DNA from: Myxococcaceae bacterium
Lineage (GTDB): Bacteria > Myxococcota > Myxococcia > Myxococcales > Myxococcaceae
DNA length: 64,000 bases
Direction: 5' to 3'
NCBI GenBank assembly: GCA_019686135.1
Contig: JADGHL010000003.1
Location: forward strand, 42,300-106,299
The notes below the pieces were generated by a model. It did no database searches. It saw only the letters and a program-made list of their open reading frames with translations, and was not told the origin of the DNA. Made by a program: the position numbers and the translations under genes. This document shows, one piece after another, positions 10,175 to 20,369 of this stretch. Numbering within the stretch: the stretch's first letter is position 1; every line of letters starts with the position of its first letter.

Positions 10175-10960
10175 ATGCGATCCCGAACGGTCCGAATCCT
10201 GGTGGTCCCGCTCTTCGCCCTCGCCTTCGCGGGGACGACCCTGACGTTGATGGCGGCGAACGAACCGCGCCCCGCCGGCGCCGCCTCTTCGGCCAACCCG
10301 CCGGCTGTCGCAGAGGAGGATCGCCAGGCGATCGAACGGCTCGCTCAAGGCTACGCGTTCGCGTGGAGCACGCACGACGTGGATGGGCTCATGCGCCTGT
10401 ACACGCCGGACGCGAACATCCTCTCCGCGCGCGAGGGAGGCGCTCGGGGCGCCGGGGCCATCCGTCCGCTCCTCGAGCGGCAGATCGGCGACCCTGCGCG
10501 AGACACCCGCGCCACCATCGACGTGCAGGGAATCGAACCGCTCGGGCCGGGGCTGGCTCTGGTCGACGTCGTCCGGCGTGCCTCCCGGGTGACCTCCAAC
10601 GAACCCGTCCCTCCGCCCGCGCCCGGTGCTCCCAACCCGCCGCCCGGCGTGCCGCGGGGCCCGGGGAACCGCCCCGTCGACACCGACGTCACGCGCGGCA
10701 CGTGGATCGTGGCGAAGGCCGGGGACGAATGGCGCATCCGCTCCGAGCGCTCGTACCCGGATCCGCACACCTGCGCGATGCAGGGAACCGGCGGAGCGGG
10801 CGCTGCGGGCCGACCCTCGCCGGCCACCGAGCCGCTCGATCCGCGGTGGAACGCGCCGCTGCCGCCGCCGGGGGATACGCCCAGCCGCATCTGGCCTCAG
10901 GTGCCGACCTCTCCGGAGGATCCGTCGCGCTCGCCGTGGCAGACGCCGGGCGGCTTCTGA
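10175..10960 (+). CDS. Exported SnoaL/SgcJ-like (NTF2-fold) protein with Pro-rich C-terminus
   Basis: 261 residues. An N-terminal signal peptide or anchor (TVRILVVPLFALAFAGTTLTLMAA) is followed by an NTF2-like domain (EEDRQAIERLAQGYAFAWSTHDVDGLMRLYTPDANILS). That pattern is typical of SgcJ/EcaC-type SnoaL proteins, which often have no known reaction. A Pro-rich loop (EPVPPPAPGAPNPPPGVPRG) interrupts the fold, a closing strand TWIVAKAGDEWRIRSERSY follows, and the tail is Pro-rich. It lies alone between the two ACIII operons on the opposite strand, convergent with the last gene of the second operon (one base between stops). The ATG at 10175 was chosen because longer open frames upstream run through actA and the actB repeat antisense. 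Confidence 0.75.
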   Translation: MRSRTVRILVVPLFALAFAGTTLTLMAANEPRPAGAASSANPPAVAEEDRQAIERLAQGYAFAWSTHDVDGLMRLYTPDANILSAREGGARGAGAIRPLLERQIGDPARDTRATIDVQGIEPLGPGLALVDVVRRASRVTSNEPVPPPAPGAPNPPPGVPRGPGNRPVDTDVTRGTWIVAKAGDEWRIRSERSYPDPHTCAMQGTGGAGAAGRPSPATEPLDPRWNAPLPPPGDTPSRIWPQVPTSPEDPSRSPWQTPGGF

Positions 10961-10961
10961 G

Positions 10962-11138
10962 CTACTTCTCCTTCGGAGCGCCGCCGCGCCGGCGCAGCAC
11001 CCGGTCGCGCAGCCAGGCCAGAGGCAGCTTCACCAGTGGGTAATCGGTCGCCGAGCTCCACAGGCCGGGGCCGAGGAACACCAGGGTGATCACCGTCAGC
11101 CCCGCCACGCCCAGCCACATTGTCGTCTCGACGCTCAT
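10962..11138 (-). CDS. Small single-pass membrane protein ending the second respiratory operon
   Basis: 58 residues, MSVETTMWLGVAGLTV then one membrane helix and a basic tail (WLRDRVLRRRGGAPKEK). A GGAG ribosome site lies about nine bases before the ATG at 11138. It follows ctaF after a strong hairpin. Small membrane proteins are common at the ends of oxidase operons as assembly or stability factors; any such role here is inference, and I do not recognise the family. Confidence 0.6.
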   Translation of the reverse strand: MSVETTMWLGVAGLTVITLVFLGPGLWSSATDYPLVKLPLAWLRDRVLRRRGGAPKEK

Positions 11139-11168
11139 CGCCCGCTCCAATCTCACTTTCCAATGCAA

Positions 11169-11200
11169 ACGCGCCGGCCCTCGAAGGAGGTCCGGCGCGT
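11169..11200 (-). terminator. Strong stem-loop between ctaF and the last small gene of the second operon
   Basis: On the minus strand a 9-bp arm ACGCGCCGG pairs perfectly with CCGGCGCGT. A further CCTC/GAGG pair closes a CTTC tetraloop after one mismatch. It is followed by TTGCATT rather than a long U tract. It could be a partial terminator or an mRNA-stabilising hairpin that lowers expression of the 58-residue protein relative to the oxidase subunits. Confidence 0.6.
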
Positions 11201-11234
11201 CGCTTTGAAACCTTCGGGACTTCGCGGCCGCTTG

Positions 11235-11648
11235 CTACGGGTGCTGGGCGCCGTGCGCCGGCGCCTCGCCGTGCTTCGGCATGTGCGACAGCTCGCTCGC
11301 GGGAGCTTCGCGCTTGGGCAGAAGCGTCTCCAGCCGGGTGGTCACGTCCCCCAGCGTCCCCAGCAGCATCACGATCACGAACGCGATGGTGCAGACGAAG
11401 GTGACGCGGTTGACGCCCTTCTGCTCCCACAGGTGCATGAAGAACAGCACCACCAGCGCGGCCTTGGTGGTGGCGATGATCAACGCCAGCGCCAGGCCGA
11501 AGTTCGGCAGATGCATCTGCCCCGTCCACCAGGTGAGCCCGGTCAGCGCGAGCAGGGCGATCCACACGAGGTAGTACGCGCCCGCGCCGTGGTGCTCGAG
11601 ATCGGCCGGGTGATGCGAGTCGGTGACGTTCTTGGTGATGTCGGCCAT
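11235..11648 (-). CDS. ctaF: Cytochrome c oxidase subunit IV (prokaryotic COX4-type), second operon
   Basis: 137 residues with three hydrophobic helices: YYLVWIALLALTGLTWW, LALALIIATTKAALVVLFF and FVCTIAFVIVMLLGTLG. The motif TTKAALVVLFFMHLW is the signature of the prokaryotic COX4/CyoD-like subunit found after ctaE in caa3 operons. The His-rich N-terminus (DSHHPADLEHHGAG) and tail are typical of such proteins in this group. It lies 13 bases downstream of ctaE. Confidence 0.9.
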   Translation of the reverse strand: MADITKNVTDSHHPADLEHHGAGAYYLVWIALLALTGLTWWTGQMHLPNFGLALALIIATTKAALVVLFFMHLWEQKGVNRVTFVCTIAFVIVMLLGTLGDVTTRLETLLPKREAPASELSHMPKHGEAPAHGAQHP

Positions 11649-11661
11649 CGGAGAGCGGACC

Positions 11662-12363
11662 TCAAATCAGATAGAGCAGCGGGTAGAGGAAGATCCACAC
11701 CAGGTCGACGAGGTGCCAGTACAGGCCGCCCAGCTCCACCGGGGTGTAATAGACGGGCGAGAACCGGCCCTTGACGACGTGGTAGGTGACCCACGTCAGC
11801 ACCGACATGCCGACGACCACGTGCAGCGCGTGCAGGCCGGTGGTGAGGAAGTAGAGCGCGAAGAACATCGGTGCGCCCTCGGTCTGGATCCCTGAATAGG
11901 TGTAGAACCGGCCCGGCAGCGTGCCCTGCTCGAACTTGTGGTGGTACTCGAAGTACTTGATGACGAGGAAGGCGCACGCGCACAAGAGCGTGACGATCAG
12001 CATCCCCGTCGCCATCCCGTTCTTGCCCGTGCGGACGAAGTGGATGGCCAGCGCCACCGTGAGGGACGAGGTGATCAGCACGAGCGTGTTGATCGTCCCC
12101 AGCGACAGGTCGAGGTGCCGCGAGCAGAGCGCGAAGGTCTGCGGGTACAGGTACCGGTAGACCGCGTACGAGACGAACAGACCCGCGAACAACAGCACTT
12201 CCGTGGACAGGAAGAGCCACATCCCGAACCGGGCGGCGTAGGTCTGGACGTTGGGCGTCCCGAAGTGGGTGGCCCAGGGGTACTTTCCCCCCGGCGCGCG
12301 CCCACCGGGCGCCACCGGGACGTAGTTCGGGCCGAAGGGAGAAGCGTTGGCGTCAGGCTGCAT
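11662..12363 (-). CDS. ctaE: Cytochrome c oxidase subunit III, second operon
   Basis: 233 residues with five predicted membrane helices. Family markers are [20 protein letters not shown] (with the conserved Glu in the first helix), [31 protein letters not shown] and [19 protein letters not shown] at the C-terminus. It is an integral oxidase subunit that stabilises subunit I. The start overlaps the end of ctaD by 11 bases. The Gly/Pro-rich N-terminus is slightly extended. Confidence 0.95.
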   Translation of the reverse strand: MQPDANASPFGPNYVPVAPGGRAPGGKYPWATHFGTPNVQTYAARFGMWLFLSTEVLLFAGLFVSYAVYRYLYPQTFALCSRHLDLSLGTINTLVLITSSLTVALAIHFVRTGKNGMATGMLIVTLLCACAFLVIKYFEYHHKFEQGTLPGRFYTYSGIQTEGAPMFFALYFLTTGLHALHVVVGMSVLTWVTYHVVKGRFSPVYYTPVELGGLYWHLVDLVWIFLYPLLYLI

Positions 12364-14020
12364 GCGTCACCTCGCCCTCGACCGGGCCCGTGTAGTCATG
12401 CGGGGCCTGCGGGTAGACGGGCTGTCCATGGAAGTTGTGGGTGATCGGCGGGGACTGCGTGTGGAGCCACTCGTAGCCGTGGCTGCCCCACGGGTTCGGC
12501 CCCGCCACCTTGCCGTACTTGAGGGAGATCGCCAGGTAGATGGCGATGATGAGGAACCCCATCGCCAGAAGCGACGCGCCGGCGGTGGAGGCCACGTTCA
12601 GTGCCTGGAACTGCTCCGGGTACTGGTAGTAGCGCCGCGGCATCCCCATGTTCCCGAGCAGGAACTGCGGGATGAAGGTGGCGTTGAAGCCGATGATGAT
12701 CAGCACCGCGGACACCAGGCCCCAGCCCTCCGGGTACATCCGCCCGAACATCTTCGGGAACCAGTAGTGGAGCGCGGCGAGGAACGCCATGATCGTCGCG
12801 CCGACCATGATGAAGTGGAAGTGCGCCACCACGAAGTAGGTGTCGTGCCAGTGGACGTCCAGTGACACCGACGCCACGGCGATCCCCGTCATCCCGCCGA
12901 AGACGATGAAGTAGAGGAAGCCGCAGAAGTACGCGAACGGCGTGGTGAAGGTGACCGACCCCTTGTAGAGCGTGGCGGTCCAGTTGAAGACCTTGATGGC
13001 GGTGAACACGCCCACCATCATCGAGATCACCCCGAACGCGCCCGCGTCGAAGGTGGACTGGCCGGACACGAACAGGTGGTGGCCCCACGCGAGGAAGCCG
13101 ACGAGGGCGATCCCCAGCGACGACCAGGCGATCATCTTGTAGCCGTAGGGGTTCTTCCGGCTCATGGTGGAGACGACCTCGGACATCACCGCCATCGCCG
13201 GGAGCACCATGATGTACACGGCGGGGTGCGAGTAGAACCAGAACAGGTGCTGGTACAGCACCGGGTCACCGCCGCGCGCCGGGTCGAAGATCCCGAACCC
13301 GAAGACCTGCTCCACCGTCAGAAGCAGCATCACCAGACCGATGACCGGGGTCCCGAGGATCTGGATGACCGCGGTGGCGTAGATCGACCACACGAACAGC
13401 GGCATCTTCATCCAGGTGATGCCGGGCGCCCGCATGGTGTGGACGGTGACGATGAAGTTGAGCCCGGTGAGGATGGAGGAGAACCCGGCCACGAACGCGC
13501 CCATCAGGACCGGGAGGATCTGCGTCGGGGTCATCGACGAGTACGGGGTGTAGAAGGTCCAGCCCGTATCGGCCCCGCCGTTGATCATCCCCCAGATGCC
13601 CAGCCCGGCGCCCAGCACGTACAGGTACCAGGACATCAGGTTGAGGCGGGGGAAGGCGACGTCCTTGGCCCCGAGCATCAGGGGCAACATGAAGTTGCCG
13701 AAGATGCCGGGGATCGCCGGGATCATGAAGAAGAACACCATGATCACGCCGTGGAGCGTGAACATGCGGTTGTAGGTGAGCGCGTCCATGATGGTCGGCC
13801 CGGGCGTGAGCAGCTCGAGGCGGACCAGAAGGGCGAACGTCCCGCCGACCAGGAACATCAGCAGCACCACCACCATGTAGAGGATGGCGATCCGCTTGTG
13901 GTCGAGGGTGCCGAGCCACGAGAAGACGGTTTTCCCGTCGTTCAGGTAGTGCTCGGCCGGCATCTCTTCGGTGTTGCCGGGCTGATGCGCCGGCAGCGCT
14001 TCAACGGTTGCGGAGCTCAT
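12353..14020 (-). CDS. ctaD: Cytochrome c oxidase subunit I (A2-type heme-copper oxidase), second operon
   Basis: 555 residues, twelve-helix oxidase core. The low-spin heme His is in [14 protein letters not shown]. The helix VI motif reads [15 protein letters not shown]: the YS pair replaces the Glu of A1-type enzymes, marking an A2-type oxidase, with the cross-linked His-Tyr present. The CuB His pair (WGHHLF) and heme a/a3 His residues ([15 protein letters not shown]) are intact. It reduces oxygen and pumps protons in the inner membrane. The start at 14020 lies within the end of ctaC (20-base overlap). The first-operon copy is cut at the left window edge. Confidence 0.97.
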   Translation of the reverse strand: MSSATVEALPAHQPGNTEEMPAEHYLNDGKTVFSWLGTLDHKRIAILYMVVVLLMFLVGGTFALLVRLELLTPGPTIMDALTYNRMFTLHGVIMVFFFMIPAIPGIFGNFMLPLMLGAKDVAFPRLNLMSWYLYVLGAGLGIWGMINGGADTGWTFYTPYSSMTPTQILPVLMGAFVAGFSSILTGLNFIVTVHTMRAPGITWMKMPLFVWSIYATAVIQILGTPVIGLVMLLLTVEQVFGFGIFDPARGGDPVLYQHLFWFYSHPAVYIMVLPAMAVMSEVVSTMSRKNPYGYKMIAWSSLGIALVGFLAWGHHLFVSGQSTFDAGAFGVISMMVGVFTAIKVFNWTATLYKGSVTFTTPFAYFCGFLYFIVFGGMTGIAVASVSLDVHWHDTYFVVAHFHFIMVGATIMAFLAALHYWFPKMFGRMYPEGWGLVSAVLIIIGFNATFIPQFLLGNMGMPRRYYQYPEQFQALNVASTAGASLLAMGFLIIAIYLAISLKYGKVAGPNPWGSHGYEWLHTQSPPITHNFHGQPVYPQAPHDYTGPVEGEVTHAA

Positions 14021-15056
14021 AGACAGGACCCTTCGAACCCTCGTTCACCACGCGGTTCGTGCTGAGCGACTTGATGTATTCGACGATGGCGGCGGTCTCC
14101 GGCGCGTCGAGCTGACCGAGGAAGGACGGCATCACCGGCTGGAACCCGGCGACGACCTTGAGGTGCGGGTCCATCATCGACTCGGTGATGTACGACTCGT
14201 CCGCGATGACGGTCCGCCCGTCGGCCAGCTTCTCCTTGCGCAGATACATGTCCAGGAATGTCGGACCGATGTGCGGCGACCCGTCGGTGCTGTGGCACTT
14301 GAAGCAACCCGCGCGCGCGGCGATCCGCTCGCCCTGCAGCCGCAAATTGCCCGGGAACTGCTGGGTGGCGGCGGCGATCGGCTCGGAGTCCTGCTGCTCG
14401 TGGCGCTCGCTGCGCTGCGCGTTCGCCAGCCACTCGTCGAACTCGGCCGGTTCGTGGACCACCACGTCCGCGCGCATCATCGAGTGGTCGAGGCCGCAGT
14501 ACTCGGCGCAGAGCACCTGGTAGGTGCCGGGCTTGGTCGCCTCGAACCAGATCTCCGCGTAGCGGCCGGGGACCGCGTCCTGCTTCACGCGGAACTCCGG
14601 CACGTAGAAGGAGTGGATGACGTCACGCGAAGTGATGAGCAGCCGGATGGGCCGGTGCGCGGGGATGTGCAGCGTGTTCACCCCGTTGGGCCCCTCCGGA
14701 TAGGCGAACTTCCACATCCACTGCTTGCCCATCACGTACACGTCCATCGCGTTCGCCGGCGGCGTACGGACCCACACGAAGTCCCGGAAGCCGATCGCGA
14801 AGAACGCGAGGAAGAACACCGTGGGGATGCCCACGAAGAGCATCTCCGCCTTGAGGTCGGGTTCGATCGTCGGCGTGTACGCGTGCGGCTTGCGGCGCCG
14901 GTAGAGGATGAAGAACACCAGCGCGGTCGTCCCCACCAGGAAGGAGACGATCATCGTGCTGATGATCACCAGGTAGTGGAGATTGTCCACGCGCTCGGCG
15001 AACGTGGAGGCCTGTTCGGGGAGGAACAGGAGACTCTGCATCGCATCGACTTTCAT
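14001..15056 (-). CDS. ctaC: Cytochrome c oxidase subunit II with fused cytochrome c (caa3 type), second operon
   Basis: 351 residues. Two N-terminal helices ([18 protein letters not shown] and [16 protein letters not shown]) precede a CuA domain with [17 protein letters not shown] and [14 protein letters not shown]-terminal cytochrome c domain has CFKCH and a likely Met ligand in GFQPVMPSF. It accepts electrons from cytochrome c or ActE. The start at 15056 overlaps the SCO1 stop; an alternative ATG at 15041 would give [12 protein letters not shown], closer to the paralogue's start context (LFLPEQAS in both). Confidence 0.95.
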   Translation of the reverse strand: MKVDAMQSLLFLPEQASTFAERVDNLHYLVIISTMIVSFLVGTTALVFFILYRRRKPHAYTPTIEPDLKAEMLFVGIPTVFFLAFFAIGFRDFVWVRTPPANAMDVYVMGKQWMWKFAYPEGPNGVNTLHIPAHRPIRLLITSRDVIHSFYVPEFRVKQDAVPGRYAEIWFEATKPGTYQVLCAEYCGLDHSMMRADVVVHEPAEFDEWLANAQRSERHEQQDSEPIAAATQQFPGNLRLQGERIAARAGCFKCHSTDGSPHIGPTFLDMYLRKEKLADGRTVIADESYITESMMDPHLKVVAGFQPVMPSFLGQLDAPETAAIVEYIKSLSTNRVVNEGSKGPVYELRNR

Positions 15057-15889
15057 TTGATGGAACCCCGCTTGTACTCACGCCTCCAGAAGACGGCGAG
15101 CGTGGCCGCGAGCGCGCCGAACACGAGCAGCGCACCGGCCCGGATGAACCCGAAGATGTAGAACTCGTACCGCCGCGTGTTCGGGTCGTACTTGAAGCAC
15201 TGCATGATGATGCGGTCGAAGCTGGTCCCGACGCGGCCGCCAGCCGCCTCCAGCAACGCCAGCTTCAGATCCCGCGGCGGGAACTCCACTCCGTAGAGGT
15301 ACCGGGACACGCGGCCTTCGGGCGTGAGCACCACGATCGCCGCCGCGTGCGCGTACTGCTGCGACGCCTGGTCGAAGCGGTACTTGAACCCCACCGCGTC
15401 CGCGACCTTGTGGATGTTCGTCTCGTCGCCCACGAGGAACGGCCAGTCCGCCTCCTGCCCCGGCGTGCCCAGCGCCTGCAGGTGCCCGCGCTGCCGCTCG
15501 GAGGCGTCCGCCGGGGTCTCCCGCGGATCGATCGAGATGGTGATCGCCCGGTAGTCCTCGCCCAGCGCCATCCCGCTGTTGCGCGCCGACTTGGTCAAGG
15601 CGCCCAGCACCAGCGGGCAGAGCATCGGGCACTTGTAATAGACCAACGTGAGCACCACCGGCTTGTCGCCCCGGATGAGCTGTTTGAGCGTGACCTTCTT
15701 CCCGTCCGTGCCGGTGAACTCCGCATCGAGCGGCACCTGTTCGTTCAGGCTCTCGACGATGTCTACCTCTTTCACCAGCTGGTTCGCCGGAGACTCCGGG
15801 CTGAACTCGCGCGCGGCGTTGGCGAACGCCGACGTCGCGGCGAGCGCCGCCAGGGTGAAGAGGGTGGAACGGAGGGGACGACCGGACAT
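15053..15889 (-). CDS. sco1: SCO1/SenC-family copper chaperone for oxidase assembly
   Basis: 278 residues with a signal peptide (STLFTLAALAATSAFANAA), a thioredoxin-like fold carrying YYKCPMLCP (the copper-binding CxxxC), the conserved late His (QQYAHAAAIVVLTPEGRVS) and a C-terminal membrane helix. SCO proteins deliver Cu to the CuA site of subunit II. The gene lies directly before ctaC. No SCO gene is present at the equivalent place in the first operon, where the small protein overlaps ctaC directly, so this one may serve both oxidases. Confidence 0.93.
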   Translation of the reverse strand: MSGRPLRSTLFTLAALAATSAFANAAREFSPESPANQLVKEVDIVESLNEQVPLDAEFTGTDGKKVTLKQLIRGDKPVVLTLVYYKCPMLCPLVLGALTKSARNSGMALGEDYRAITISIDPRETPADASERQRGHLQALGTPGQEADWPFLVGDETNIHKVADAVGFKYRFDQASQQYAHAAAIVVLTPEGRVSRYLYGVEFPPRDLKLALLEAAGGRVGTSFDRIIMQCFKYDPNTRRYEFYIFGFIRAGALLVFGALAATLAVFWRREYKRGSIK

Positions 15890-15900
15890 GGCAGTTCGAC

Positions 15901-16500
15901 CTACTTCGTTCCCGACGGCCCCTGGGCAGCGCCGGCCCCTTTCGCCGGCACCACGGTGGTGCTGTTCGCGGGCATGAAGCCCGTGGTGCCCTGTCCCTGC
16001 GCGCCTTCGGCCCCGGTCGCGCCGGTGGGTCCGGTGACGCCCTCGGCACCCTCGGCCGGCATCGGCGGCGGCTCCACGGCGGCCGGCCTGGGCGGGCGCT
16101 TGCCCGCGGCCACCGCCTTCATCGCCTCGGTGATGGGGATCTGGATGAGGCCGTCCTTGCGGCTCACCCAGCCGTAGCTGTTGAGCTTTTGGAGCTTCTC
16201 CTCGTTGAAGTCGTGCGCGCGGTGCTCCACCGAGTAGAGCGTCTGGTCGACGATCCCCACTTCGGGCTTGCCGATCTCCGACGCCTTCACCCAGGGGCCG
16301 TGGGCCTCCTCGTTCTCCCGCTCCACGCCGTGCATGATCTGCGTGGCCCAGAGGATCGCGAGCGCGAAGCAGGTGCAGGCGACGATCGCGACGAGGGCGA
16401 TCGTCCCCACCGGGAGCGACTCGTTCTCCGGCGATCCGGCGGGGGAGATCCCGTGCCCGGCCGGATCCGCGGGGTTGGGGCTGTGCGTTTCGGTGGCCAT
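15901..16500 (-). CDS. Single-pass membrane protein with SYGW signature and collagen-like tail, second operon
   Basis: 199 residues. One membrane helix (VGTIALVAIVACTCFALAILWA) is followed by a periplasmic part with LNSYGWVSRKDGLIQIPITEAM, the signature shared with the first-operon protein at 1286-1696. It has an extra C-terminal tail of about 60 residues with seven successive Gly-X-Y triplets (GAEGVTGPTGATGAEGAQGQ onward), resembling a short collagen-like segment. It sits between actF and SCO1. Function unknown; the position suggests an ACIII-oxidase accessory subunit. Confidence 0.8.
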   Translation of the reverse strand: MATETHSPNPADPAGHGISPAGSPENESLPVGTIALVAIVACTCFALAILWATQIMHGVERENEEAHGPWVKASEIGKPEVGIVDQTLYSVEHRAHDFNEEKLQKLNSYGWVSRKDGLIQIPITEAMKAVAAGKRPPRPAAVEPPPMPAEGAEGVTGPTGATGAEGAQGQGTTGFMPANSTTVVPAKGAGAAQGPSGTK

Positions 16501-16510
16501 GACGCTTCCG

Positions 16511-17743
16511 TTAGTGAGGCTGCAGGTACTGCAGCGAGTCCACGAGGTACGGATCCTTCACCGGCACCAGGTAGCGGCCGCGCAGCCGGAAGATCGCGAA
16601 CGCCGCCGCGATCCCGCCCACGCCGAGGAAGGCGGTGAAGTTGTAGAGGCTGTAGTGCGGCCCGTCCTCGTGCAGCGCCGGCAGCACCATCCAGTACACG
16701 TCCACCATGCAGACGAACAGCACCCAGATGGCGATCGCCATGAGCAGCCGCGGCATCAGCTTCACGGTGCGCGGCACGAGCAGCACGAACGGCAGCGCGA
16801 AGTGGCCGAAGATGAGGAAGGTGGACATCGGCAGCCAGCCGGTCTTGAGGCGGATCCAGTAGTAGGGGACCTCCTCGGGGAGGTTGCCGATCCACACCAG
16901 CAGCAGCTGCGAGAAGCCGATGTACGCCCAGAAGGACACGAAGGCGAGCAGCAGCTTGCCGAGGTTGTGCTGGTGGTGCTTCGTCATCCAGTAGCCGAAC
17001 ATCGACCGGTCGGACCGGGTGGCGAGGCAGGCGATGGTGACGATGGCGATGGCCGCGAGGAAGCCGCCCGCGCCGTAGTACGCGCCGAAGATGGTCGACT
17101 GCCAGAACGGGGTCAGCGACATCAGCCAGTCGAAGCCGGCCCAGGTCACCGCCAGGATGATGAACGGGAGCATCCCGGCGGAGAAGCTGCGGGTCTTCCG
17201 GATGAACTCGTGCCCGCCCACCTCGTCCAGCTTCTTCGACCAGCTGAGGATGACCTCCGTGGCGAGGAGGAACACCACCCAGTAGATGGCCTGCCGCACG
17301 TAGTAGACGCCCGGCGCCAGGTAGAGCTCCTTGTGCCCGTGGAAGTGGTGGAGCAGCTCGGCGTCGAACTTCTCCGGGTGGTACCAGGGGTAGATCGCCG
17401 ACAGCGCGTTGGGGAGCAGGAGCGGGATCCCCAGCACCAGCATCACCGGCATCGCGCCCGCCACCGCCTCCATGGGCCGGCGGATCGCCGTGGGCCACTT
17501 GGCGTTGGCCGCGTGGTGGGCGGCGAGGAGGATCAACCCGCCCACCGCCGTGGCCGTCCAGAAGGCGAACGCCGCCTGGTACGAGAACCACGCGTCCTGG
17601 TTGCCGCCGAAGGCGCCCGCCAGGGTGATGCCCGTGCCGATGACGCCGATCACCCCGAACACGCCGATCCACTTCATCCCGCCCGCGAACCGGGGCAGGT
17701 CGAGGTTCAGCGGTCCCACCGTCACCGTCTCCGTCGTCGCCAT
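16511..17743 (-). CDS. actF: Alternative complex III subunit ActF (NrfD-like), second operon
   Basis: 410 residues, about ten membrane segments. Blocks shared with the first-operon copy include FDWLMSLTPFWQSTIFGAYY, SQLLLVWIGNLPEEVPYYW and FGHFALPFVLLVPRTVK, then the C-terminal VPVKDPYLVDSLQYLQP (first copy: IPVKDPFLFDSLEYRPK). It is an inner-membrane subunit of the quinol:cytochrome c oxidoreductase. The start at 17743 shares a base with the actE stop. Confidence 0.94.
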   Translation of the reverse strand: MATTETVTVGPLNLDLPRFAGGMKWIGVFGVIGVIGTGITLAGAFGGNQDAWFSYQAAFAFWTATAVGGLILLAAHHAANAKWPTAIRRPMEAVAGAMPVMLVLGIPLLLPNALSAIYPWYHPEKFDAELLHHFHGHKELYLAPGVYYVRQAIYWVVFLLATEVILSWSKKLDEVGGHEFIRKTRSFSAGMLPFIILAVTWAGFDWLMSLTPFWQSTIFGAYYGAGGFLAAIAIVTIACLATRSDRSMFGYWMTKHHQHNLGKLLLAFVSFWAYIGFSQLLLVWIGNLPEEVPYYWIRLKTGWLPMSTFLIFGHFALPFVLLVPRTVKLMPRLLMAIAIWVLFVCMVDVYWMVLPALHEDGPHYSLYNFTAFLGVGGIAAAFAIFRLRGRYLVPVKDPYLVDSLQYLQPH

Positions 17744-18366
17744 TACTGGGCCTCCTGCATCAGCTTCGCCTGGATGTCCGCCGGCGCCTCGGCGATCGGT
17801 GCGGACTGGCTGTACTCGAGCGCGCGGATGTACGCGACCACCGCCCAGCGCTCCTTCGGGGTCAGCCGCCAGCCGAACGGCGGCATCATCCCGTAGCCGT
17901 GGGTGGCCACCTGGAAGATGTAGCCATCCGGCTTGCCCTTCAGCTTCTCCGAGTGGAAGGAGGGCGGCGGCGCCAGCGCCATGTTGGCGGCGACCATCGA
18001 CTGCCCGTCACCGGCCAGGCCGTGGCAGGCGGCGCAGACGATCTGGAAGTTCTTCCGCCCCAGCTCCAGGGTGGCCATGTCCACCTTGAAGGGGATGGTC
18101 TCCACGAAGGTGCCGTCCGGGTTCAGCCCGGTGCCGATCTGTTCGGACTCCCAGTTCTCGCGCGAGACCGTGTTCGCGGGCGGGAGGCGCATGGCGCGCC
18201 CGTCCTCGAAGAAGTCGTTGCGCTGGTAGTACTTGAACTTCGGCTGCCGCTGCATCCGCTGGAAGACCTCGTTCTGGGTCATCTCGTCCTCCTCGCCGCC
18301 ATTGCAGGCGGCGAGCAGGACCGCGGCGGACGCCAGGGCGGCGCACAGGTGCAGGCGCTTCATCAC
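17743..18366 (-). CDS. actE: Alternative complex III subunit ActE (monoheme cytochrome c lipoprotein), second operon
   Basis: 207 residues. Lipoprotein signal ending LLAAC near residue 21, heme motif CAACH followed by GLAGDGQS, and a Met-ligand region GYGMMPPFGW. It lacks the Pro/Ala-rich insertion seen in the first-operon ActE. It would be tethered to the periplasmic face and relay electrons from ActA to caa3 oxidase. The start overlaps the actD stop (ATGA). Confidence 0.94.
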   Translation of the reverse strand: MMKRLHLCAALASAAVLLAACNGGEEDEMTQNEVFQRMQRQPKFKYYQRNDFFEDGRAMRLPPANTVSRENWESEQIGTGLNPDGTFVETIPFKVDMATLELGRKNFQIVCAACHGLAGDGQSMVAANMALAPPPSFHSEKLKGKPDGYIFQVATHGYGMMPPFGWRLTPKERWAVVAYIRALEYSQSAPIAEAPADIQAKLMQEAQ

Positions 18367-18917
18367 GGCACCTCCTTCACGAGGTCCACGGTGCGGGCGC
18401 CCACCGCGCGCAGCTCGTCCATGATCTGCTGGTCCCCCTCACCGCTGGGGACGGTGACGGAGATCCAGTAGGCGCTCGAGGTGGCGGTCTTCACGAACGC
18501 CTCGCTCTCGAACACCGGGTGGTGCGGGCGGGGCAGACCGTTGAGCGCGTTGAGCCCGAAGAAGGTGCACAGGCCGGTCAGCAGCACCGTGCACTCGAAC
18601 ATGATGGGGATCCACGTCGGGGTGGAGATCAACAGACGGTTGGCGACGTTGATCGGGTAGTGGACCGCGTTGAGGTAGTACATCATCAACAGCGCGCCGG
18701 TCCCGCCCAGCACCGCGCCGGTGGCGGCGATGAACGGAATGCGGGACGGCTTCCACCCCAAAGCCTCGTCCACCCCGTGCAGCGGGTAAGGCGAGTACGT
18801 GTCGATGTCGGAGTGCCCGGCCGCCTTCATCTTGCGGCAGGCGGAGAGCAGCCCGTCGAGGTGGGTGAACTCGGCGAGGATCCAGCTCCGGGTCGGTTCA
18901 GTGGTCGCGTGAGCCAT
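18363..18917 (-). CDS. actD: Alternative complex III subunit ActD (DUF3341), second operon
   Basis: 184 residues with the DUF3341 pattern: SWILAEFTHLDGLLSACRKM, then YPLHGVDEALG, two helices flanking AVHYPINVANRLLISTPTWI, and a C-terminal soluble segment with RPHHPVFESEAFVKTATSSA. It is an integral ACIII subunit next to ActC. It lies 10 bases downstream of actC. Confidence 0.94.
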   Translation of the reverse strand: MAHATTEPTRSWILAEFTHLDGLLSACRKMKAAGHSDIDTYSPYPLHGVDEALGWKPSRIPFIAATGAVLGGTGALLMMYYLNAVHYPINVANRLLISTPTWIPIMFECTVLLTGLCTFFGLNALNGLPRPHHPVFESEAFVKTATSSAYWISVTVPSGEGDQQIMDELRAVGARTVDLVKEVP

Positions 18918-18927
18918 GGTCGGGCCT

Positions 18928-20367
<1,440 letters not shown>

Positions 20368-20369
20368 GG

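Noticed and set aside
8498..10960. Very long plus-strand open frame running into the SnoaL-like gene
   Set aside because: Its first 1.7 kb is antisense to actA and to the actB repeat, open only because the units are multiples of three and GC-rich. The real gene starts at 10175 with a signal peptide.
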